From the NCBI GenBank assembly GCA_942491105.1, contig CALNZX010000001.1, positions 186,001 to 250,000 on the forward strand: a stretch of DNA of 64,000 nt, written 5' to 3'. Positions 16,949 to 27,600 of the stretch are shown here, piece after piece. The stretch comes from JBBEAM01 sp942491105 (GTDB taxonomy: Bacteria > Pseudomonadota > Alphaproteobacteria > Kiloniellales > DSM-21159). The translations under genes were made by a program, and so were the position numbers. The notes below the pieces were generated by a model. That model was not told the DNA's origin and did not search any database. It saw only the letters and a list, made by a program, of their open reading frames with translations. Within the stretch, counting starts at the first letter, position 1. Every line of letters starts with the position of its first letter.

Positions 16949-18784
16949 ATGGCGACGAAAAGCACGAAGGCCGCCGCGCCGGCCAAGACATCCCGCGCCG
17001 CTGCAGCCGCGGCCTCGCGGCGGAACAAAGCTGCGCCGCAGGCCGCCGGGGCGCTCCTGGAGGCGGGGAGTCTTGCCCGGCAATTGATGTCCGGCGCGGG
17101 GGATGCCGCCAAAAGCGACTTTTGCGCGCTGGTTGGCTCCGCGCCCGAGGACCAGGCCGCGAACCGTATTTTCACGCTCATCCGCGACCGGGTTGCGAAG
17201 CTGAAAAGCCCGTCGGAGACGGCGGTTCTCGAACTGCTTCTGCTTGGCGCGGTTAAGCTCAACCGGGTGGACGCGGCGCATACGATCTTCGACCGGCTGA
17301 TCGAACTGGCGCCGCAGGATGCCAATCTCGTCTTCCGCAAAGGCATGCTGCACTACCGAAGCAACGCGGTGGCGGAAGCCGCGGCGCTCTGGGAACCTCT
17401 GCGCGGCCGCTACGATCGTCCCTATGATCTGCTGAAGTTCCTCGCCCAGGCCTATATGCTCGCGCGGGATACGGAAAAAGCCTTGCAGCGGATCTCCGAG
17501 GCGATCGCGCTGCAGCCCAAGAATGCCGAGGCCTATGTGATCCGCGGCAAGGCGCTGGCCGCGAGCAAGGACTACGAGGCCGCTGGCAAGGCGTTCCGCC
17601 AGGCGCTGCTGCGCGATTCCAAGCTACGCGATGCCTACTCGGGATTGATCGCGACCTACGGAAAAGCCGACAGGATGATCGAGGCCGAGCAGGCCGCGAA
17701 ATTTTTCGTCCGCCGCTTCCCGGTCTACAACGCGTCCAAAGACCAAAGCGGGCTGCGTGTCCTCTTGCTGGAGCACACCTCGCGGATGCTCCTGACCGAC
17801 GCGCGCTATGGCCGTAAGGCCTATGCCGTGAACAACATGGTCTCGATGATGCAAGACGGGCGCATCGCGTTCAGCCATCTCTACATCGACCTGTCCCGCG
17901 ACCCCGCGGCGGAAGCCTTGAAAATCCCGCCCTGCGACGTCGTCTACAACAACGCCGCCAACGCCGAACTGCTGCTCGCCAACAAGGGTTTCATGCTGCG
18001 GCGTGCCGTGGCGATTTGTCGGAATCTGAACGTTCCGGTCCTGAACCCGCCGGAAAAGGTGATCCAGACCACCCGGCGGCGGAACTACGAGCGCTTCAAG
18101 GACTTTCCCGGCGTGGTCTTCCCCAAGACGATCAAGGTGACCTTCGACGCCGGTCGCGAGGACGAGGTCGTGCGCCTGATCCGCGAGGCGATGCCCTTTC
18201 CTTTGATCATGCGTCAGTCCTACACCCACGCCGATACCGACACCGACCGGATTCATAACGAAAAGGAACTGCGGGCCGTTTTGCCGAAGTACGCCGGCAA
18301 GCAGGCTTACATCATCCAATACTTCGACTGCAGGGACGCCGACGGCATCTTCCGCCGTTACCGGGCGATCTTCGTCGGCGACCGGATGTTTCCCAGCAGT
18401 GTCCTGGCGGCCCAGGACTGGAACGTCCATGGGTCCTCGGCGATCGACCTGATGGACAAGACCGATTACCTGAAGGACGAGGAACAGCGCTATCAGGCCG
18501 ATATGGCCAGCGTGGTCGGTCAGGAGACCCTGGATATCTTCTGGAAAATCCGCGAGGTGATCGGCCTCGATTACTTTGGGATCGATTACAACTTCGATCC
18601 GCAGGGCCGGCTGATCATTTTCGAGATCAATCCCTCGATGAACCTCGCGATCCGCGAACGCGGCGCCTTTCCCTATCTGCTCCGGGGCAATGAGGAGATC
18701 AAGCGGGCGATGGAGGATCTCATGATCCAGCGCGCGCGCTCGACGGAGTTCGTCCCCGCGCCGCTGCGCCGCCACTTCACCTAA
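16949..18784 (+). CDS. TPR-ATP-grasp protein, second of a tandem pair
   Basis: 611 aa, paralogous to the upstream gene. An Ala/Lys-rich N-terminus (MATKSTKAAAPAKTSRAAAA) precedes TPR-like helices (~80-275) and an ATP-grasp domain (~285-590): VLNPPEKVIQTTRRRNYERF, FPKTIKV, PLIMRQSYTHADTD, YIIQYFDCRDADGIFRRYRA, and YFGIDYNFDPQGRLIIFEINPSMN with the metal-binding E-x-N. The start is the ATG at 16949; a TTG at 16940 overlaps the previous stop. No clear ribosome site is present, so translation probably depends on the upstream gene. Keeping two diverged copies suggests two substrates, sequential additions or a heterodimer. Confidence 0.75.
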   Translation: MATKSTKAAAPAKTSRAAAAAASRRNKAAPQAAGALLEAGSLARQLMSGAGDAAKSDFCALVGSAPEDQAANRIFTLIRDRVAKLKSPSETAVLELLLLGAVKLNRVDAAHTIFDRLIELAPQDANLVFRKGMLHYRSNAVAEAAALWEPLRGRYDRPYDLLKFLAQAYMLARDTEKALQRISEAIALQPKNAEAYVIRGKALAASKDYEAAGKAFRQALLRDSKLRDAYSGLIATYGKADRMIEAEQAAKFFVRRFPVYNASKDQSGLRVLLLEHTSRMLLTDARYGRKAYAVNNMVSMMQDGRIAFSHLYIDLSRDPAAEALKIPPCDVVYNNAANAELLLANKGFMLRRAVAICRNLNVPVLNPPEKVIQTTRRRNYERFKDFPGVVFPKTIKVTFDAGREDEVVRLIREAMPFPLIMRQSYTHADTDTDRIHNEKELRAVLPKYAGKQAYIIQYFDCRDADGIFRRYRAIFVGDRMFPSSVLAAQDWNVHGSSAIDLMDKTDYLKDEEQRYQADMASVVGQETLDIFWKIREVIGLDYFGIDYNFDPQGRLIIFEINPSMNLAIRERGAFPYLLRGNEEIKRAMEDLMIQRARSTEFVPAPLRRHFT

Positions 18785-18794
18785 GCATAAGCGC

Positions 18795-18826
18795 CGGCGC
18801 CGGGGCGTTCACCACCTCCGGCGCCG
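18795..18826. terminator. Hairpin between convergent genes
   Basis: 9-bp perfect stem cggcgccgg (18795-18803) with ccggcgccg (18818-18826) and a 14-nt loop, between the ends of the ATP-grasp gene (18784) and the minus-strand TPR-sulfotransferase gene (18833). No T run on either strand, so the terminator assignment is tentative. Confidence 0.45.
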
Positions 18827-18832
18827 ACGGGG

Positions 18833-19120
18833 TTACTTCTTGGCGGCGGGCTTCTTCGCGGCCGGAGACTTTTTCGCCGCTGGCTTCTTGGCCACGGTTT
18901 TCTTCGCCGTGTCCTTTTTAGTCTCGGCCTTGGGCTCCGCGGCCTTCGCCGGCGCGGCCTTCTTTGCCTTGGCGGGCGTCGCCTTGACTGCCGGAGCTTT
19001 CGCGGCGGGAGCTTTGGCCGGGGCCTTCGCGGCTTTGGCCTTTTCGGTCTTGGCCGCTGGTTTTTGCGCGGCGGCCGCTTTCTTGGCCGCGGGCTTCTTG
19101 GCGGCGGGCTTCGCTTGCGA
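18833..19120 (-). repeat. Lys/Ala/Pro low-complexity coding tail
   Basis: Irregular short repeats (units such as PAAKK, KAAPAK and AKAP) make up the 3' end of the TPR-sulfotransferase gene. The complementary strand is also open, giving an Ala/Phe-rich shadow frame. Confidence 0.75.
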
Positions 19121-21298
19121 AGCCGCCGGCGCCGCGGCGGCGGTGACCGGGACGGGGCCGTTGAGCACTTCGATCAGCGGCTTGAGATGCTTCTTGTACT
19201 TGTCCGAGCGCTTGACCGCCGCCTGGTACAGCGGACGGCGGATCTGCGAGGAGCTGGCCGTCTTGACCGGGCGCTTGCTCTCATGCGGCGCCAGGCAGGC
19301 GTCGTTCCAGGCGAGGCCGTTGAACGCGACCAGACGGCGCGCTTCGCCCTCGAGGTCGTTGACCACGGTTTCATAGGACACATCGATCATGGTGCCGGCG
19401 GGCAGCACCTTATGCCAATGCTCCATCAGCTCGCGGTACTTCAGGTAATAGCGGCCGAGCTCGCCCAGGTCGTAGGTGTGCGGCATGTCGTCCTTGAAGT
19501 GCTTGGAGTAGCAGGACAGACAGGTGTCGATCGGATCGCGCAGCGTGTGCACGAACTTGGCGTTGGGGAAGATCAGGTGGATCAGGCCGACGAAGAAATA
19601 GTTGGTCAGCAGCTTGTCGGTGACGCGCGCGGCATCCTTCGAATACTGCCCCAGCATTTCGAGGTAGTTCTGGGCGATGAAGTCGTAATGCTCCTTCGTC
19701 AGCAGCGCCATCATATCGGGATAGAGCGGGAGCTGGCTGTAGGTCATGCGCAGCTTCTGCATCGACCGGTTCAGGATCTTGACCTCGCCGGCGCCGTGTA
19801 CCTCGGGATGGCTGGCGAGAATCTGTTCGACCAGGGTGCTGCCGGAGCGGGGCATGCCCACGATAAAGATCGGCTGCGCGGTCTGCTGGCCGGCGTAGGG
19901 CCGCTTGGCGAAGGTCTCGGCGGTGAAAGTTGCGCGGATGTCATCGAAAAACTTGAGCGTCGCCGGCTCGTCGTAGCCGATCAGCGGATGCTTGATCTTG
20001 GCGCCCTTGTCGAAATAGGAGAAAGCCTTGTCGGGCTGGCCGAGATCGTCGTAGGCCTTGCCGATGGCGTAGTAGAGGGACAGGAGCTGCTCGTCCTGCG
20101 GGTTGGGGGCCGACTCGAGCTCGGCGACCATCTTCTGCAGCAGCGGCTCGTTCTCGTCGAAGCGGACCATGTCGGCGAGGTTCGAGTAGGTGCCGTAGGC
20201 CTTGGGTCGCAGCTCCAGGGTCCGTTCGAAGCGCTGCCGTGCCTCGTCGAAACGGCCGAAGGACTTGAGCAGGATGCCCAGGTTGTTCTGCGCCTCGGCG
20301 TGGTCCGGATTGATCTCGATAGCCTTGCTGAAGGCGGCGCGCGCCTCGTCGAAGCGGTCGAGCTCATGGCAGATTTGACCGAGGATGCTGTGCGCGTCGG
20401 CATTGCCCGGGTTGACCTCGATCACGCGGCGGCAGGCGGCTTCGGCGGAAATCAGGTTGTGGCGCTGCATCTGAATGCGCGCCGCGTTCATCAGGGAACG
20501 CTCGAAGCTGGGATTGATTTCCAGGGCACGAGCCAGGAACTGCAGGGCTTCGTCGAGCTTCTCTTCGCCGATAAGCAGCACGGCCAGGCTGTCGAGCGCG
20601 TCGACATAGCGCGGATTGAGCTCGATCGCCTTGCGCAGGCAGGCTTCGGCTTCCTCTAGCTCCAGCTTTTCGCGGAGTAGGGTGCCGAGATTGTTCAGCG
20701 CTTCGGGGTAGGCCGGGCGCAGCGCGGTCGCCTTGCGATAAAACTCGATGGCTTCGTCGGGGCGCTCAAGCGCGCGCAGCGCATTCGCCAGATTGTTGTG
20801 AGCCTCGGCGTAGTTCGGCGCCAGCTGGATGGCCTTGCGGTATTCCTGCTCGGCCTTGTCGTATTCCTTGCTGTCGTAGTAGGCGATGCCGAGATTGTTG
20901 ATCGCCTGGGCGTAGTTGGGGTTGAGCGCCAGGGCGCGGCGCAGCGAGATCACGGCCTCGCGCAGCTGACCTATGAGGCGCTGCATTTCTCCGAGGTTGG
21001 AAAAGAAGTTCGGATTGTTGGCGTTCAGCCGGATCGCCTTCTGCAGGGACTTGATGCCCTCTCGCGTCTGGCCCTTTTGATGGAGGATGACGCCAAGCAG
21101 GTTGTGGGCCTCGGGGTTCTTCGGCCGCGCATGGATCACCTGCCGGCACAGCTTCTCCGCTTCGGGGAGCCGCCCGGCTTCCATGTGCTGGATAGCCAAG
21201 GTCAATACCTGAGGCACCGACATCCATTGCCGGCCTTCGTCTGCAGCGCCTGCCTGCTGGAGCACGCCCGTGGGAGGTGCCGAATCGCTTTGCGTCAT
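18833..21298 (-). CDS. TPR-sulfotransferase with Lys/Ala-rich C-terminal tail
   Basis: 821 aa. Residues ~30-430 hold about eleven TPR units (for example AEAHNNLANALRALERPDEAIEFYRKATALRP). Residues ~475-715 are a sulfotransferase domain: the PAPS 5'-phosphosulfate loop PIFIVGMPRSGSTLVEQIL (477-493) and the 3'-phosphate motif HTLRDPIDTCLSCY (584-597). It should transfer sulfate from PAPS to a hydroxyl or amine of a glycan, peptide or lipid, with the TPRs binding the acceptor. The last ~95 residues are almost only Lys, Ala and Pro (AAKKPAAKK units), like histone H1-type tails, an unusual addition. It faces the giant autotransporter gene divergently. Confidence 0.82.
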   Translation of the reverse strand: MTQSDSAPPTGVLQQAGAADEGRQWMSVPQVLTLAIQHMEAGRLPEAEKLCRQVIHARPKNPEAHNLLGVILHQKGQTREGIKSLQKAIRLNANNPNFFSNLGEMQRLIGQLREAVISLRRALALNPNYAQAINNLGIAYYDSKEYDKAEQEYRKAIQLAPNYAEAHNNLANALRALERPDEAIEFYRKATALRPAYPEALNNLGTLLREKLELEEAEACLRKAIELNPRYVDALDSLAVLLIGEEKLDEALQFLARALEINPSFERSLMNAARIQMQRHNLISAEAACRRVIEVNPGNADAHSILGQICHELDRFDEARAAFSKAIEINPDHAEAQNNLGILLKSFGRFDEARQRFERTLELRPKAYGTYSNLADMVRFDENEPLLQKMVAELESAPNPQDEQLLSLYYAIGKAYDDLGQPDKAFSYFDKGAKIKHPLIGYDEPATLKFFDDIRATFTAETFAKRPYAGQQTAQPIFIVGMPRSGSTLVEQILASHPEVHGAGEVKILNRSMQKLRMTYSQLPLYPDMMALLTKEHYDFIAQNYLEMLGQYSKDAARVTDKLLTNYFFVGLIHLIFPNAKFVHTLRDPIDTCLSCYSKHFKDDMPHTYDLGELGRYYLKYRELMEHWHKVLPAGTMIDVSYETVVNDLEGEARRLVAFNGLAWNDACLAPHESKRPVKTASSSQIRRPLYQAAVKRSDKYKKHLKPLIEVLNGPVPVTAAAAPAASQAKPAAKKPAAKKAAAAQKPAAKTEKAKAAKAPAKAPAAKAPAVKATPAKAKKAAPAKAAEPKAETKKDTAKKTVAKKPAAKKSPAAKKPAAKK

Positions 21299-21616
21299 CT
21301 TTGTATAGTGCTCCCTATTTCAACACTGCGCTGCGCTACCACAAGGCCCGCAGGCGATCAAGCTGGCGCTCGCTTCCGGCGGTCGGGTAGCGGCGCAGGT
21401 GCGGTATATTTTCCCGACCGGGGGGATTTTGCAATTTACTCGCGCCCTTGTCGCCCCTCTTGACGATTTTTAAATACTTTGCACTGTCCAATAAAAACGC
21501 CATACGCAGTGAAGTATAGGGTTGAGTTTCCTAGACTTATCTGCAGGATGAGAGAAGTAAGCGTAGGCGGATTCGGTCTCGGGTTCGCTGAGTCAATTTT
21601 TACTGGGGGTTTCGAC
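21299..21616. other. Divergent intergenic region (TPR-sulfotransferase / giant autotransporter)
   Basis: 318 bp. An AT-rich patch from 21462 to 21535 (including ttttaaatacttt and ccaataaaaacg) probably carries the autotransporter promoter. TTGACG at 21460-21465 is a fair -35 element, but I see no -10 hexamer at proper spacing. A possible in-frame ATG at 21479 would add 46 non-signal residues and is rejected. Confidence 0.5.
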
Positions 21617-24600
21617 ATGAGTGAGTTCCGTTCTTCGTCCGCTATCCGGACGCTGTTGATCAGCACGTCCGTTCTCGGTCTGGCCGCTGGCTGGGCTGTA
21701 AGCGCCAAGGCGGATCCGGGTGGCATCGAGGTGCTCGATAATCCGAGCGCCGGGCCGGTCGAGGTCGGGCCGCTGGACTCCACGGATTACATCCTGGTCG
21801 GCAACTCCACGGTCGAAGGCAGCATTACCAACCAAGGTAATGTCGGAAGCAGTGTCAGCGCGTCCCCCAGCGCGAACGGCATCCTGGTGATCGAAAGCGA
21901 AGTCGAGGATGAGATCGTCAACGGCCCCAGCGGGACGATCTTCGGCGAGAGCGCCGGCATTGCGGTTCTCGACTCCCTGGTCGGCGGCGGTATCCGCAAC
22001 GAAGGCAACGTCTACGTCGAGTCTTATGGTCTGCTGCAGGTTGGCGCTTTCGCGGCCGACGACGCTGTCGGCATCAAGGTCGTCAGCAACCAGGGCGCGG
22101 ACATCTCGACCTCGATCGACAACTCCGGCCTGATCGATGTCTCGGCCGAGGGCTCGGGCGAATTCTTCGATCCTTTGACAGCCTATGGCATCCGGGTCGC
22201 CAGTTCCGGCAACGTCGAGGCGCAGATCGACAACTCCGGCGATATTTACGTCGAGGTCGACGCCTTCTCCCGCGGTGGCGAGTTCGGCGAGGCCGCGCAT
22301 GCGCGCGGCGCCGGCATCTCGGTCGGCAACACGCCGAATAGCGGCTTCTTGCCTACGGTCAGCCTGCTCGTCGAGGGTGGCGAGGGCGGGCCCTACGGTC
22401 CGGCCAGCCTGGATAGCGACGTGACCAATTCCTCGCTGTCGTCGATCGACGTGGTGGTCAACGCCTCGGGCTTGACGGCGGTAGCGACCGCGACGGGTAT
22501 CGAGCAGTCCGCGGTCAGCACGGTCGATTCGCATCTCGACGCCGACAACTCCGGCAGCATCAATGTCGAGGCCAATGCCGACGGCGAGTACGCGGACGCC
22601 TTTGCGACGGGCATTCGTCAGTTCGGCTCCGGGCAAACCGGTTTCGGTGACGCCACCAATCAGCAGATTTCCAATTCTGGCGAGGCCGTAGTTTTGGCGA
22701 TGGCCGAGGCGAGCGGCCTGTCCGCGGTGGCCGAAGCCAGCGCGGCCGGCCTGGACCAGACCGCCGACGGTGTGGAGACGGCGCGTCTCCAGGCCTTCAA
22801 CAGCGGCAGCCTGTATGTTGGCGCCGAGAGCGTCGCCAACGGCTTTTTTGCCGATGCCCAGGCCAACGCTGCGGGCACGACGCAGTTCGCTTTCGTCTCC
22901 GGTCAGGGCGAGCTCTTTGCCGACAACACCAGCGGCAGTTCCATCGACGTCATGGCCTATGCCGAAGCCGATGGAGATATCGGGGCCGACGCCGACGCCG
23001 CGGCGGCGGGAATTTCCCAGATTGGTTTCAACGGCAGCCAGATGCTGCAGGCCGAAAACAGTGGCGCCATCACCGTGGAAGCCGCCGCTGAGGCTTACGC
23101 TCAATTCGCGCAGGCCACCGCGGAGGCCGTGGGTATCGGGCAGGTGGCCTCCTCGAAGATCGGCGACGCTTCCGCCTTCGCGCTCAATGACGAGGGCGGT
23201 GAAATTGAAGTTGCCGCTTTGGCCTTTGCTAATGGCGAATCGGCCAATGCCGAAGTCATTGCGGGTGGCATCGTGCAGGACGTATTCGCCGATGGCGATG
23301 CCTCCGGCGACATTGACAACCATGGTTCGATCGACGTTTTCGCCGTGGCTTACAGCGAAGGCTTTAACGCCGAATCCACGGCCACCGGTTCAGGCATCAC
23401 GCAGTCGGTTCTTAGCGGCGAAGGCGCGGCGCTCGGCGATATCGTCAACACCAGCGGCAGCTCCATCGACGTGACCTCCGAAGCGGCTGCCTTTGGCGAT
23501 TATGCAGAGGCGCAATCCATGGCGATCGGTGTCGGTCAGATCGTGGAGGCCGGCGGAACGGCCGACGCCGCGATCGATAACGACGGTTCGATCACCGTGG
23601 CCGCGGAATCCTTGGCGCAGGCGTTCGAATCATTCGCTGCGGCAACCGCCGAAGCGGTGGGCGTCGGTCAGCTTGCTTTCGCCGAGGGCGACGCCACCGG
23701 CGATATCACCAATTCCAGCCCGGACAGCATCGATGTTACCGCCATGGCAATGTCCTATGGGAATGCCGGCGCCGATGCCTTCGCCGGTGCCCTTGCCGGC
23801 GGTATCACCCAGGTGGTGGGGAGTGAATCCAGCGCCGCGCATGGCGAAATCGATAACGACGGCACGATCTCCGTTTTTGCCATCGCCGGGGCCGGTTCGA
23901 CCAGCGGCAGCGCCAGTGCCGAAGCCGACGCGATCGGCGTGAACCAGGAGGTCTTTGGCGAAAGCGATGCCACGGGCACGATCGTCAACAGCAGCAGCGA
24001 TTCCATCGACGTCACCGCTTTGGCCTCGGCCAACGGCGCGACTTTCGGCTTCAGCGGCGATGCCGTGGCAGAGGCTGATGCGACGGGCATCGAGCAGAGT
24101 GTCGACAGCGCCGAAGGCGCTGCCTTCGGCGAGATCGACAATACGGGCTCGATCAGTGTCGTTTCGGAAGCTTTCGCTACCGGCGGCAGCAGCGGCGGCA
24201 GCGGTTTCGGCTTCGGTACGGTTAGAGCCGTCGCCGATGCAAATGGCGTCGATCAGGGCGTTGAAGGCGAAACCGGGGCCACCGGTTACATCTTCAACGT
24301 CAGCGACAGTTCGATCGATGTGAGCGCGGTTGCCTTCGCCAGCGCGCAGGGCAACCTGAGGGCCTCTGCTGAAGCAAATGCCACGGGTGTGGATCAGTAC
24401 GTGTATTCCGGCGGTGCCAGCGGCGCGGCCCACGGCGAGGTTGAAAACACCGGTCTGATCTCCGCCGAAGCCACGGCTGTCGCTAGCGCCCAGTCCGGTT
24501 CGGCAAGCGCGCGAGCGGAAAGCAGCGGCATCGATCAGGATGTGGATAGTGAGGGCGACGAGGCGATCGGTGTCGTCGAGAACCAGGGCACCATCGTCAC

Positions 24601-27600
24601 GGGTTCCTTCGCGCTGGCCAGCTCGCTCGAATCTTCCGCTTCGGCTAACGCTAGCGCGGTCGGTATCGATCAGGATGTCTATGGCGAGGAGCAGCAGACT
24701 TCCGCCAGCGGCCTGATCACCAACACCAGCGCCAGCAGCATCGACGTTTCCGCTTTCGCGCAGGCCAACGCCAGTGCCCACGCCAATGCCCGCGCCAATG
24801 CGGAGGGCATCGCCCAGAACGTCCAATCGAGCGGCTCCGCGACGACGGGCATGGTCGATAACAGCGGTTCGATAAACGTTGGGGCCTCGGCCGCCGCTTA
24901 CAGCAGCAGCGCCAATTCTCGTGCCAATGCCAATGCCTTTGGCATCGTTCAGGATATCTACGGCAACGTCTCCGCCAATGCCGAGGGAAGGATCGATAAC
25001 AGCGGCACGGTCAATGTATCGGGCTTCGCTTCGGCTTCGAGCTTCGGTTCCGCCAATTCCCGCGCGTCGTCTATCGGGATCGATCAGAATGTCGACGCCA
25101 GCGGCAGCGCCGAAGGCTCGATCAGCAATAGCGGTAATTTGAACGTTACGTCTGTGGCTTTTGCCGAAAGCAGCAACTCGAACGCCAATGCCAACGCCAG
25201 TGCTCGGGGCATCGTTCAGTATGTTGAAAGCAACGTTTCTCCCGATGCGACGGCGACGACGAATAACAGCGGTATCATCGACGTCTTTGCCCTTGCCGAT
25301 GTCGAGGCCAACAGCACGGCCAACGCCAGAGCCAACGCCAGAGGCATCACTCAGACCGCCAATGCCAGCGGCAGTGCCACGGCGACCATCGACAACAGCG
25401 GAACGCTTGATGTCTTGTCCGTGGCGCTAGCCCACAGCACCAGCGGCTCGGCAAGCGCGAATGCCAATGGCGGGGGTATTTTCCAGGAGGCCCGCTCCGG
25501 CGGCTCCAGCGGCAACGCGACGGGGACCATCACCAACACCAGCGGCAGCAGCATCGACGTGGATGCCTTCGCCAGTGCCTCGGGGCTAGGTTCCGCCAAC
25601 GCCCGCGCCAACGTCGAGGGTATCGACCAGAACGTCTATGCCAGCGGCAACGCCACGGGCACGGTCAGCAATAGCGGCAGTATCAATGTCAATGCTTCGG
25701 CCTTCGCCGACAGCAGCAGTTCCTTTGCCCGCGCCAGCGCCAATGCGCGGGGTGTTCTGCAGGACATCTACGGCAACGTCAGCGCCGATGCGACGGCCAG
25801 CATGGAGAACAGCGGCAGCATCGACGTCGCGGCCTTCGCCGATGCCTCGGCGAGCGGTTCGGCCAGTGCGAATGCCAATGCGCTTGGCCTCGCTCAGGAG
25901 GTTTCCGCCAGCGGCAACGCCATGGCCACGATCAATAACAGCGGCACCCTGCGCGTTTCCTCCTCGGCCTTCGCCGACAGCAGCTCTAACTCGGCGGAAG
26001 CCTCCGCCAACGCCAGGGGTGTGGTTCAGTCGGCCAATGCCGATATCGATCTCACGGCCAGCGTGATCAACTCCAGCGGCAGCACCATCGATGTGTCGGC
26101 TTACGCCAGCGCCAATGCGAGCGCCTTCGCCGAGGCTTATGCCCGCGCCACGGGCATTGATCAGGATGTAGGCGCCAGCGGGGATGCCACGGCGACCATC
26201 GACAACAGCGGCAGCCTCTACGTCGCCGCGACCGCTCTGGCCGTCAGCAGCGAATCCGACGCCAACGGGGAGGCCCAGGCGAGGGGCATCGACCAAAATG
26301 TTTACGCCAGCGGCAATGCCACGGGCACGGTGACCAACACCAGCAGCAGCTCCATCGATGTCATGGCCTTGGCCAACGTCTCCGCCAGCGGAGAAGCCGA
26401 TGCCGAGGCCAATGCCACCGGCATCGATCAATTCGTCGGCGGCAGCGGCGCCGCCCTGGCGACCGTGGACAACAGCGGCAGCATCAATGCCAACGCCACC
26501 GCCCTGGCCGATAGCAGCTTCGGTGAAGCCGATGCCTATGCCGAGGCCAGCGGTGTCAACCAGGACGTCTATGGCAACGTGATCGCCGACGCCACGGGCA
26601 TGGTGAACAACAGCGGCACCATCAACGCCGACGCCACCGCCAATGCCTCGGGCAACGCATCCGCATATGCCGATGCCGACGCCAGAGGTCTCTATCAAGG
26701 AGTCGAGTCCAGCGGCGACGCCACGGCGACGATCACCAATACCGGCAGTATCCATGCCAATGCCACGGCCCTGGCCACCAGTACGAGCAGCTACGCCAGC
26801 GGCTGGGCTCACGCGACCGGCATCGAGCAGTACGTCGCCGCCAGCGGCAACGCCAGCGGTACGGTGACCAACACCAGCGGCAGTTCCATCGACGTCATGG
26901 CCCTGGCCAATGTCTCCGCCAGCGGCGAAGCCAACGCCCATGCCGGTGCGAGCGGTATCAACCAGGACGTCTCCGCCAGCGGCGACGCCCAGGCGACCGT
27001 GGACAACAGCGGCTCGATCAATGCCAATGCCACGGCCCTGGCCAACAGCACCAACGATTCCGCCAGTGGATATGCCCACGCGACCGGCGTTTACCAGGAG
27101 GCTGAAGGCAATCTCTCCGCCGACGCCACGGCCACGGTGAACAACAGCGGTACGATCGGCGCCAGCGCCATGGTGGACGTGTCTGCCAGCGCCATGGCCT
27201 CGGCCTACGCCTCGACTTACGGCATCAACCAGGAGGTCAGCGCCAGCGGCGATGCCACGGCGACTGTCAACAACAGCGGCACGCTCGATGCCTCCGCTAC
27301 GGCTCTGGCGGATAGTTCGAACAGCAATGCCTCCGGCGCTGCCATCGCGCAGGGCATCTTCCAGGATGTCGAAGCTAATGGAAATGCCAGCGGCACGGTG
27401 ACCAACACCAGCAGCAGTTCCATCGATGTCATGGCCCTGGCCAATGTCTCCGCCAGCGGCTTCGCCGATGCCTTTGCCAGCGCCCTTGGGGTCGTTCAGA
27501 TTGTCGAGGCGAGTGGTCAGGGTAGCGGCACGGTCAGCAATAGCGGACGGATCAGCGTCAGCGGCACCGCCATAGCGGATAGCAGCGACAGCTATTCCAG

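Noticed and set aside
19064..20659. Long plus-strand frame opposite the TPR-sulfotransferase
   Set aside because: It has no motifs and low-complexity composition; the minus strand has intact TPR and sulfotransferase motifs.
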